Positions 1 through 5,792 of a stretch of DNA of 6,391 bases are shown here, piece by piece. This stretch comes from Candidatus Beckwithbacteria bacterium (GTDB lineage: Bacteria > Patescibacteriota > Microgenomatia > UBA1400 > CG1-02-47-37). The translations under genes and the position numbers were made by a program. The stretch lies in NCBI GenBank assembly GCA_030699295.1, contig JAUYJQ010000002.1, positions 1 to 6,391 on the forward strand. The letters run 5' to 3'. The notes under the pieces are model-generated. The model saw nothing but the letters and a program-made list of their open reading frames with translations, was not told the DNA's origin and did not search any database. The first letter of the stretch is position 1, and the number at the start of each line of letters is the position of its first letter.

Positions 1-1
1 C

Positions 2-25
2 CTCTGGCTGTTTAAAAAAATTTAA
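2..25 (+). other. possible C-terminal tail of an upstream gene
   Basis: The frame starting at base 2 reads LWLFKKI and then a TAA stop at 23-25. This looks like the end of a membrane protein (hydrophobic residues, then lysines). Another frame stays open from base 3 to a TGA at 48-50, which would overlap the next ATG as ATGA, the arrangement seen elsewhere in this operon; its residues are strongly basic and less protein-like. Which frame is real cannot be decided from so short a stretch. Confidence 0.25.
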
Positions 26-34
26 AAAAGAACC

Positions 35-40
35 AAGGAG
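35..40 (+). promoter_or_regulatory. ribosome binding site of the first DUF1573 gene
   Basis: AAGGAG lies six bases before the ATG at 47, a near-ideal Shine-Dalgarno sequence and spacing. It is the clearest ribosome binding site in the window and fixes the start of this gene. Most later genes in the operon lack one and seem to depend on overlap coupling. Confidence 0.85.
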
Positions 41-46
41 ATTTTC

Positions 47-532
47 ATGAAACTGATTCTGATCGGATTAAGTTTAACTCTGTTGTTAATTTTCGGCGGG
101 GTGTTTTTTATCACCAAAACCAATAACCGGGCCAGTCTGGCCGGCAATCAAACCACCCAAGTCACTGTGGATAAAACCAGCTTTGATTGGGGAGAAATCG
201 GCATTAATAATGGCAAGGTTCAGGCTGAGTTTAGCCTGACTAATTCCGGCCAGGCGCCTTTACAACTGGCTAATATTTCCACTTCCTGTATGTGTACCAC
301 TGCCCAGGTAGTGATTGAAGGTAAGGTCAGCCCGTATTTTGGGATGATGCAAAAATCGTCCTGGACAGGCCAAGTAGAGCCGGGCAAAAGCGCTAAGTTA
401 ATCGTCGAGTTTGACCCGGCCTTTCACGGCCCGCAAGGTGTTGGTCAGATTACCCGGCAGGTGGTGCTGGAAACCAACGATACAAATCAAAAGCAACTAA
501 CCTTTAACTTAACCGCCAATGTCAAAAACTAA
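47..532 (+). CDS. membrane-anchored DUF1573 protein
   Basis: A 161-residue protein with an N-terminal hydrophobic segment (about residues 3-23) and no lipobox, so probably anchored in the membrane with the rest outside. Residues about 38-158 match the DUF1573 family, a beta-sandwich domain of unknown biochemical role often found in exported proteins. Visible hallmarks are FDWGEI (46-51), the TSCMC motif with Cys81 and Cys83, EPGKSA (111-116) and FDPAFHG (122-128). Compared with the second DUF1573 domain in this operon it carries about 20 extra residues after the CxC motif, including SPYFGMM (95-101). The CxC pair could bind metal or cycle as a thiol; that is inference. It is first in the coupled operon, has a strong ribosome binding site, and its end overlaps the next gene by 14 nt. 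Family assignment is firm; function is not known. Confidence 0.88.
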   Translation: MKLILIGLSLTLLLIFGGVFFITKTNNRASLAGNQTTQVTVDKTSFDWGEIGINNGKVQAEFSLTNSGQAPLQLANISTSCMCTTAQVVIEGKVSPYFGMMQKSSWTGQVEPGKSAKLIVEFDPAFHGPQGVGQITRQVVLETNDTNQKQLTFNLTANVKN

Positions 533-1430
533 ACCGCTGGCTCCAATCTTGATTGCTTTTCTCATCGTTGATGCTCTGGTATTGGGGGCGGCTGGTAGTT
601 ATTACCTAACTACCCGCTCGATGACTAAAAAACTGGCCCAAGTTGAAGCGCAAAAGCCGGAAAATATAGTTAAAGAGGCTCAGGCCAAGGTTTTACCGAC
701 CGAGGGCTATACCACCAAGTTAAAGTGGGGGGGTCTTGTCAAAAAACTGGTCGAGGTTGGGGCGATCGACCCAGCCAAATACCAGGAGATTTATAAATCC
801 AAAACCAACGGAGCTGAACTGTTAGCGCTTTTGGAGACAGACAGTGACCAGCCGATTATGATCAATGAAAACAGTGCTTATTTTCTGGTCAATACTTTAT
901 GGGCCTTGGGTTTAACTCAAAAAAGCCAAGTTTTAGACGAAGGGCCGATGCGGACAGGCGGCACGGATACCGGCAATTTTGCCTCCACCGGCGGCTGGAC
1001 CTTGGGGACTAAGGCGGCGATGGAGCTTTATTCAAGTGAAGAACTAATTTATTTGACAGAAGAACAGCAGGAGTTAGTGCAAAAGATTGCCGCCAATGTT
1101 TACCGGCCCTGCTGCGGTAACTCGGTCGCCTTTCCTGACTGCAACCACGGTATGGCCGCCTTAGGCTATATCGAACTGGCCGTAGCCAATGGCTTATCCG
1201 AAGAGCAGATCTATAAAGACTTGTTGGCTTTTAACTCGTTCTGGTTTCCCAGCACTTACGTGGAAATGGCGGTTTATTTTCAGCAGCAGGAGGGAAAATC
1301 CTGGGATCAGGTTGATGCCCAAAAGGCGCTATCTTACGATTATTCCTCAGCCGCCGGCGCTCAAAAAGTCAGCCAGGCGGTGCAAAATGTACCGGGTTTA
1401 AAGTCCCAAGGCGGTAGTTGTGGGGCGTAA
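519..1430 (+). CDS. anchored protein of unknown family with CC/PDCNH motif
   Basis: I do not recognise this 303-residue protein. It starts with a hydrophobic anchor (about 9-31), then a charged, possibly coiled linker (about 35-58), then a mostly helical domain outside the membrane. The striking part is RPCCGNSVAFPDCNHG (196-211), with Cys198, Cys199, Cys208 and His210, which looks like a metal or heme/copper ligand set or a redox disulfide centre. The extreme C-terminus is GGSCGA with Cys301, a fourth conserved-looking thiol. A GGTDTG...STGGWTLG stretch (147-163) is rich in glycine and may be a loop near the active region. The ATG lies inside the end of the preceding gene with no visible Shine-Dalgarno sequence, which suggests reinitiation. 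Sitting between DUF1573 proteins and upstream of a copper ATPase, it is probably part of an envelope sulfur or copper process; this is inferred only from context. Confidence 0.85.
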   Translation: MSKTKPLAPILIAFLIVDALVLGAAGSYYLTTRSMTKKLAQVEAQKPENIVKEAQAKVLPTEGYTTKLKWGGLVKKLVEVGAIDPAKYQEIYKSKTNGAELLALLETDSDQPIMINENSAYFLVNTLWALGLTQKSQVLDEGPMRTGGTDTGNFASTGGWTLGTKAAMELYSSEELIYLTEEQQELVQKIAANVYRPCCGNSVAFPDCNHGMAALGYIELAVANGLSEEQIYKDLLAFNSFWFPSTYVEMAVYFQQQEGKSWDQVDAQKALSYDYSSAAGAQKVSQAVQNVPGLKSQGGSCGA

Positions 1431-2115
1431 ACTGGTATTGGCAGCGGTGGTAGTTGCGGCCGCTATTTTTGTTCTTTTGCCCAAGCAGCCGCTAGCTTAT
1501 AAAGATTTGTCGGTGGCTGAATTTGACAAAGCGCTTAAAGCCGACCCCTTTGTCGTTGATGTTCATACTCCCGAGCAGACACACCTTGAGGGCACCGACG
1601 CCTTTATTCCCTATGACCAAATCGATTCGCACTTAAACGATCTGCCGGCTGATAAAAACGCCGAGATAATTCTTTACTGCCGCTCCGGCTCGATGAGCAG
1701 TCAGGCCGCCCAGGTTTTAATTGACCAGGGTTATACCAATGTCAAGCATTTGGCCGGGGGGATTCAGGCCTGGCGGGAACAGCATCAGGGGATCAAGTTA
1801 ACTCCAGTTACCCAAGATTTGGGGACGGTAATTTACGGTGACATGGCCAAAACCGAGTTTACTTTAGCTAATAATACAAACCAAATTATTAACTTAACCA
1901 GAGTGAGTACATCGTGTTCCTGCACTCAGGCTCAGGCTGAAACATTAACCCTGGAGCCATATGCCTCAACTAATATAGTCGTCAGTTTTGACCCAGCGGT
2001 GCACAAGGATGATACGGATCTAGGCGATATTACCCGGACGATTTTTGTGGACACTGACCATCAAAACTTCCCGCAAGTGGAAGCCCAGATTACTGCCCAA
2101 GTAGTCAAACCATGA
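1420..2115 (+). CDS. membrane-anchored rhodanese-DUF1573 fusion protein
   Basis: A 231-residue two-domain protein. Residues about 5-20 form a membrane anchor, 27-121 a rhodanese domain and 128-229 a DUF1573 domain. The rhodanese has VVDVHTPEQ (45-53) and the active loop YCRSGSMS (86-93) with Cys87 as the predicted persulfide-forming residue, followed by HLAGGIQAW (110-118). The usual DVR and GH(I/V) signatures are DVH and EGTD here. The DUF1573 part has TSCSC (Cys166, Cys168) and FDPAVH (190-195), and is shorter than the copy in the first gene. Rhodaneses move sulfane sulfur between thiols; an outward-facing one joined to a CxC domain suggests sulfur or redox handling on an exported partner (inference). 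GTG is chosen as start because AAGG at 1408-1411 lies eight bases before it and the anchor follows directly. It overlaps the previous gene by 11 nt and the next by 4 nt. Confidence 0.87.
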   Translation: MGRKLVLAAVVVAAAIFVLLPKQPLAYKDLSVAEFDKALKADPFVVDVHTPEQTHLEGTDAFIPYDQIDSHLNDLPADKNAEIILYCRSGSMSSQAAQVLIDQGYTNVKHLAGGIQAWREQHQGIKLTPVTQDLGTVIYGDMAKTEFTLANNTNQIINLTRVSTSCSCTQAQAETLTLEPYASTNIVVSFDPAVHKDDTDLGDITRTIFVDTDHQNFPQVEAQITAQVVKP

Positions 2116-2927
2116 ATGAATTTAGCCAAGTGTCATTAATTGCCAGCTTTATTGCCGGCATGGTGGCTCTGTTTGCCCCGTGCTGTTTCTCTTATTTACT
2201 GCCGGCATACTTTGGCAATATTTTTAAGGAAAAGAAGCGGGTAATTTTAATGACCTTGGTTTATTCGCTGGGAATATTTACCGTGATGTTGCCGGTGGTT
2301 TTGGGCGCCAAAGTTCTAGCCGGCTTGATTTTTAAGCTGCATGATCAGACCTATGTTCTGGGTAGTTTATTTATGATCTTAGTGGCTGTTTTAGCTTTTT
2401 TGGGGATCAAGTTACCCATGCCGCAGATAACTCAAAAACAGCCGGGTAAGCCCGATATGGTGTCTACTTTTACCCTGGGTTTATTTGCCGGAGTCACCAG
2501 CAGCTGCTGTGCTCCGGTGCTTTTGGGGGTAATTACCCTGAGTGCTTTTACCCCGGGATTGGCCGCCAGCTTACTGATCGGTGCGGTTTATGTTTTAGGC
2601 ATGGTGACGCCTTTATATTTAGCCTCGGCTTTTATCGATCAGAAAAAACTCTTGGAAAAACCGATAATGAAGCGGCAGGTAACGACGTTGGTTTTAGGCC
2701 GTAAAACCTACCCGATTTTTGTTTCCAATATCATTGCCGGAGTAACGTTTGGGGCCACCGGTATAATCATGCTTTATTTGACGTTAACCGGCCGCTTGGG
2801 TATGCCCGAACCGGCTAAGCTTAATTTAAGCCTCAACAGTTTCACTCAAAACCAGTTTTTAAACGTAATTTTTGTCATAATTGGCTTACTCCTTTTATAT
2901 AAATTTGTTAAACGGGGGCTAAGATGA
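2112..2927 (+). CDS. CcdA/DsbD-like transmembrane thiol-reductant transporter
   Basis: A 271-residue polytopic membrane protein of the CcdA/DsbD transmembrane family, which carries electrons from cytoplasmic thioredoxin to thiols outside the membrane. The two half-repeats each have the expected cysteine: LFAPCC (20-25) near the start of the first helix and SSCCAPVLLG (130-139) in the fourth. Hydrophobic segments lie at about 7-30, 44-72, 81-101, 118-146, 150-173, 203-226 and 248-266, so six or seven helices, possibly one more than classic CcdA. Unusually both active cysteines are followed at once by a second cysteine (Cys24-Cys25, Cys132-Cys133), and the first helix has PCCFSYLLP in place of the common PCxxPxxP pattern. 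ATGA overlaps join it to the genes on both sides. Likely partners are the Cys-containing anchored proteins upstream. A direct metal-handling role is an alternative suggested by the CC pairs and the copper ATPase next door. Confidence 0.85.
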   Translation: MNEFSQVSLIASFIAGMVALFAPCCFSYLLPAYFGNIFKEKKRVILMTLVYSLGIFTVMLPVVLGAKVLAGLIFKLHDQTYVLGSLFMILVAVLAFLGIKLPMPQITQKQPGKPDMVSTFTLGLFAGVTSSCCAPVLLGVITLSAFTPGLAASLLIGAVYVLGMVTPLYLASAFIDQKKLLEKPIMKRQVTTLVLGRKTYPIFVSNIIAGVTFGATGIIMLYLTLTGRLGMPEPAKLNLSLNSFTQNQFLNVIFVIIGLLLLYKFVKRGLR

Positions 2928-4996
2928 CTTATACTTGTCCGATGCACCCGGAGATCCGCGAGGATCAGCCGGGGCGATGTCCCAAATGCGGCATGGACTT
3001 GGTACCTGCCGAAACCGAAGGTGAAGCCGCTGGTCATGCTAAGCATGACCACGCGGCGATGATGGCCAGCCCTTCGGCTGCCAAAGATTTCTTAACCCGG
3101 TTTATCATTGTTACGGTTTTGCTTATACCCTTAGGCCTATTATCCTGGTTCGGGGCCGCCTCTTACTTAAAATTACTACTGGCGACGATCATTTTTTACT
3201 TCGGTTTAATCTTTTTTGAGCACGCCCGCCACGAAATCATGATGAAAAAATACGGCATGATGACCTTGGTGTCTTTGGCAGTTGGCGCCGGCTACTTGTT
3301 TTCCGCTGCCGGCACCTTTATTCCGGCCATCGCTACCGAGTTTTACTTGGAAATCTCGACGCTGATTTGGGTGCTTTTACTTGGCCATTTTTTAGAAGCT
3401 AAAAGTTCCTCGGCCGCCGGCAATGCCCTCCAGGAAGTGGGTAAGCTTTTGCCTAAAGAGGCCCATCTTTTGGTGCGCGGTCAAGTCAAAGCCGTCAGTT
3501 TGGTTCAACTCAAAAGCGGGGATATGGTTAGAGTTTTACCGGGAGAGAAAGTCCCGGCCGACGGGGTGATTATTAACGGCTCAGCCAACTTTAGCGAGGC
3601 CCATATAACCGGAGAATCAAAGCCGCTAGCTAAAGCCAAAAGCGACCGGGTGGTGGCCGGGGCAATTTGTTTAGACGGTTCGGTGGAGGTTAAGCTCGAC
3701 CGGGTGGGGGCCAGCTCGACTATCGGCCAGATTCAAAAGCTGATCGCCTCGGCCCAGCAAACCAAACCTTCGGCTCAACGCTTAGCCGATCGGGCGGCCG
3801 CTTGGTTGACTTTTATCGCTCTGGGGACGGCGATTATGACCTTGGCCGTTTGGTTATTAATTGCCGGTCAAACCTTTGTTTTTGCCATGACGCTGGCAAT
3901 CACCGTGCTGGTAATTGCCTGCCCGCACGCCTTGGGTTTGGCTATTCCCACGGTGACCACCATTGCCACCAAGCTGGCGGTGGCTAACGGTGTGTTTATC
4001 AAAGACATGGCCAAGTTGGAAGTGGTCAAGAAAGCCGATTACGTCGTTTTTGATAAGACCGGTACTTTGACCAAGGGCGAGTTCGGCGTCACCAAAGTGA
4101 CGGCCGTAGACAATCAACCTAAAAATTTATTAAGGCTGGTCGCCGGTTTGGAAAATCATTCATCCCACGTCATTGGCCAGGCAATTGTGAAATACGCCAA
4201 AGAGCAGGGGATTAAACCAGCCAAGGTGGTCAATTTTAAGAACTTGGCCGGTCAGGGGATTAGAGGCGAGGTTGACGGCCGGACTTATTTTGTAGGCAAT
4301 AGCGCCTTGATGAAAGGATTAAACTTGGTGCCAGCCTCGAGCGCTAATGTGTTTGTGGCCAGCCAAGTCGAAATTTTAGGCTCTCTTACTTTAGCCGACC
4401 AGATCAAGCCGGAAGCCAAAACCGCGGTGGATAAGCTTCACCGCCTGGGTGTCAAGGTGGCCATGCTCACCGGCGACAGCCAAGAGGTAGCTGAGTCAGT
4501 GGGGAAACAGTTGAATATTGACACGATTTTCAGCCAAGTGATGCCGGAGAAAAAATATGAACATATTAAATCGCTCCAGAATAAAGGTAGAATTGTGATT
4601 ATGGTTGGCGACGGCGTCAACGATGCTCCGGCTTTAACCCAGGCGAATGTCGGTGTGGCTGTCGGTGCCGGCACTGATGTGGCTGTCGAAGCCGGTGACG
4701 TGGTGCTGACCCGGAGCAACCCGGAGGATATCAGCCGCTTGATTGTTTTAGCCCGCAAAGTTTACCGTAAAATGATCGAAAATTTAATTTGGGCCTTGGG
4801 TTATAACACCTTGGCAATACCCGCTGCCGCCGGTGTGTTTATTCCCTGGGGAATTCAACTAAAGCCGGAGTTTGGGGCGATTTTAATGAGCCTATCATCA
4901 GTAATTGTGGTGATTAACGCTATGAGTTTAAGACAGGTAAACTTAGCTACCGTGACTAAGCTGGATCATGGGCCGCGTTCAATTTCAGAGAGATAA
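2924..4996 (+). CDS. copB: CopB-like copper/silver P1B-type ATPase
   Basis: A 690-residue metal-pumping P-type ATPase. An N-terminal heavy-metal-binding domain (residues 4-28; CPMHPE, then CPKCGMDLVP) is followed by a His/Met-rich linker (37-47). Next come four membrane helices (about 58-157), the actuator with TGES (229-232), two helices carrying CPH (333-335), the phosphorylation site DKTGT with Asp377, TGD (516-518), GDGVNDAP (562-569), and two final helices with NLIWALGYN (620-628) and MSLSS...NA (655-666). CPH rather than CPC places it in the P1B-3 (CopB) group, usually linked to Cu(II) or Ag(I) export, although direction and ion are not provable from sequence. The nucleotide-domain HP motif reads SHV (414-416): the histidine is kept and the proline replaced. 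It is last in the coupled operon, starting in an ATGA overlap, and its final codons overlap the convergent VKOR gene by 41 bp. Confidence 0.95.
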   Translation: MTYTCPMHPEIREDQPGRCPKCGMDLVPAETEGEAAGHAKHDHAAMMASPSAAKDFLTRFIIVTVLLIPLGLLSWFGAASYLKLLLATIIFYFGLIFFEHARHEIMMKKYGMMTLVSLAVGAGYLFSAAGTFIPAIATEFYLEISTLIWVLLLGHFLEAKSSSAAGNALQEVGKLLPKEAHLLVRGQVKAVSLVQLKSGDMVRVLPGEKVPADGVIINGSANFSEAHITGESKPLAKAKSDRVVAGAICLDGSVEVKLDRVGASSTIGQIQKLIASAQQTKPSAQRLADRAAAWLTFIALGTAIMTLAVWLLIAGQTFVFAMTLAITVLVIACPHALGLAIPTVTTIATKLAVANGVFIKDMAKLEVVKKADYVVFDKTGTLTKGEFGVTKVTAVDNQPKNLLRLVAGLENHSSHVIGQAIVKYAKEQGIKPAKVVNFKNLAGQGIRGEVDGRTYFVGNSALMKGLNLVPASSANVFVASQVEILGSLTLADQIKPEAKTAVDKLHRLGVKVAMLTGDSQEVAESVGKQLNIDTIFSQVMPEKKYEHIKSLQNKGRIVIMVGDGVNDAPALTQANVGVAVGAGTDVAVEAGDVVLTRSNPEDISRLIVLARKVYRKMIENLIWALGYNTLAIPAAAGVFIPWGIQLKPEFGAILMSLSSVIVVINAMSLRQVNLATVTKLDHGPRSISER
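3031..3051. repeat. perfect 21-bp inverted repeat inside the ATPase gene
   Basis: Two 10-base arms (TGGTCATGCT and AGCATGACCA) flank a single central A at 3041. The repeat lies in the codons for the His-rich linker (residues 36-43), about 107 bases after the start codon. In RNA it could form a nine-pair stem with a three-base UAA loop; no U-run follows, so it is not a typical terminator. It may be an operator-like dyad, a pause hairpin, or chance within His codons. Confidence 0.6.
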
Positions 4997-5363
4997 TAAA
5001 CAGAATCAGCATGACTAGCTGGCAGGCGCCGCAGACCGGGCAAAAAACTTTTTCTTGGAAAATCTCCAGGTAAGTCAAGCGCAGGCAAAACACCATGCCA
5101 AAACTGACCATAAACAGATGGAGTTTCTTAAACTTCATTAAGCTGGCGTAGAGAATGGTAATGTAGCCGATCAAGCCCACCAAAGATACCGGTATACCCA
5201 TAAATTCAGCTAAGGGCCCTTTGGTGACAGCGTCGCAGTTGACAGTACTATTGATATCGCACAGTCCCGGCGGGGTAGGGGCCAGGTAGGAATAAAATAA
5301 ATAGCTGGCCAGGAGTATGCCGACGCCGGCTAAAATTGCCGATGTCTTAAAACTTTTATTCAT
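4956..5363 (-). CDS. VKOR-family membrane thiol oxidase
   Basis: A 135-residue protein of the vitamin K epoxide reductase family, the quinone-linked enzyme that replaces DsbB in many bacteria and reoxidises a thioredoxin-like disulfide donor. It shows an N-terminal helix (about 8-27), the loop cysteine pair Cys35 and Cys43 (spacing CxxxxxxxC as in VKOR), then KGPLAEFMGIPVSLVGLIGY (48-67), and the active site CPVC (108-111) in a later helix, followed by another Cys at 114. Four or so membrane segments fit the family. I chose the ATG ending at 5363; a TTG two codons upstream (to 5369) is also in frame. No Shine-Dalgarno sequence is visible; a TATAAT at 5376-5371 ends seven bases before the ATG, so the message may be leaderless. 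It is divergent from the thioredoxin-like gene, its likely partner, and convergent with the ATPase gene. Confidence 0.92.
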   Translation of the reverse strand: MNKSFKTSAILAGVGILLASYLFYSYLAPTPPGLCDINSTVNCDAVTKGPLAEFMGIPVSLVGLIGYITILYASLMKFKKLHLFMVSFGMVFCLRLTYLEIFQEKVFCPVCGACQLVMLILFIISLKLNAAHDPA

Positions 5364-5392
5364 TGGCAATATTATAAACTTAAGTTAAACTT
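5364..5392. promoter_or_regulatory. short shared intergenic region with divergent promoter elements
   Basis: The only non-coding DNA between the VKOR and thioredoxin-like genes is about 29 bp and very AT-rich. On the - strand it has TATAAT (5376-5371). On the + strand it has TATTAT (5370-5375) and an overlapping TATAAA (5373-5378). It also holds a perfect 10-bp palindrome, AACTTAAGTT (5377-5386), and two copies of TAAACTT (5375-5381 and 5386-5392) 11 bp apart, about one helical turn. No good -35 boxes were found; any would lie inside the coding regions. A shared regulatory site is plausible but unproven. Confidence 0.5.
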
Positions 5393-5791
5393 ATGGCTAT
5401 GGATAAAAAAAGCCTGTGGATTACTTTGGGAACAATCGGTTTGGTGCTGGTGCCCTTGATAATCTACGCCGTGTTTGCCACCCCCAAAATTAGCAGTGGA
5501 CAGTATGATCAGCTGGCCCAGTGCCTGACCGATAAGGGGACAAAAATGTTTGGGGCTTACTGGTGCTCGCACTGCGCTAATCAAAAAAGAATGTTTGGAA
5601 GTAGCTTTTCTAAAATTAACTATATTGAGTGCTCTTTGCCCGACGGCAAAACCCAAACCGAGGAGTGTCAGCAGGCGGGGATTAACGGTTATCCCACCTG
5701 GGAGTTTGGCGACGGCTCTAGACTGGACGGCGAAGTCAGCTTAGAAACTTTAGCCCAAAAATCAGGATGCAGCATAGAAGGGGGTGAGTAA
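5393..5791 (+). CDS. membrane-anchored thioredoxin-like protein, VKOR partner
   Basis: A 132-residue protein with an N-terminal anchor (about 8-29) and a short thioredoxin-like domain (about 36-126). The active site is AYWCSHCANQKRMFG (55-69) with Cys58 and Cys61, and the cis-proline region is NGYPTW (98-103), Pro101. Extra cysteines at 44, 80, 92 and 126 may form structural disulfides. WCSHC followed by QKxMFG is the signature of the thioredoxin domain fused to VKOR in plants and cyanobacteria, so this is most likely the split-off partner: VKOR oxidises it, and it then oxidises exported proteins (known for the family, inferred here). A second in-frame ATG at 5399 is possible. No Shine-Dalgarno sequence is visible. 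The stop is one base before the ATG of the next gene, and a run of five Gs near the end raises the possibility of a frameshifted fusion. Confidence 0.9.
   Translation: MAMDKKSLWITLGTIGLVLVPLIIYAVFATPKISSGQYDQLAQCLTDKGTKMFGAYWCSHCANQKRMFGSSFSKINYIECSLPDGKTQTEECQQAGINGYPTWEFGDGSRLDGEVSLETLAQKSGCSIEGGE
5777..5784 (+). promoter_or_regulatory. purine-rich ribosome binding site deciding the next start
   Basis: GAAGGGGG ends eight bases before the ATG at 5793, a reasonable Shine-Dalgarno position. This favours the ATG at 5793 over an in-frame GTG at 5784, which would sit inside the purine run itself. The same G run is the possible slip or error site discussed in the findings. Confidence 0.55.
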
Positions 5792-5792
5792 A

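Noticed and set aside
1189..1401. Open frame on + strand inside the CC/PDCNH protein gene
   Set aside because: Basic, low-complexity translation in an alternative frame of a gene with clear protein character; no start signal.
2113..2115. TGA as a glycine codon, as in SR1/Gracilibacteria
   Set aside because: TGA codons at 2113-2115 and 2925-2927 sit in ATGA overlaps exactly where the proteins should end, and no in-frame TGA occurs inside the genes.
2825..2840. Short inverted repeat (GCTTAA/TTAAGC) near the end of the CcdA-like gene as a terminator
   Set aside because: Arms are only six AT-rich pairs inside coding sequence, with no U-run; chance is enough to explain it.
2846..3052. Open frame on - strand across the CcdA/ATPase junction
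   Set aside because: Lies antisense to two confident genes and shows no family motifs.
3802..4117. Open frames on both strands within the ATPase gene
   Set aside because: They cover the region encoding the CPH and DKTGT motifs in the correct frame; their own translations are His/Gly-rich shadows.
4438..4758. 106-codon open frame on - strand within the ATPase gene
   Set aside because: Antisense to the conserved TGD and GDGVNDAP region; Ser/Thr/Pro-rich translation typical of a shadow.
5372..5656. Open frame on - strand over the thioredoxin-like gene
   Set aside because: Antisense to the CSHC active-site region and would occupy the divergent promoter; no motif support.
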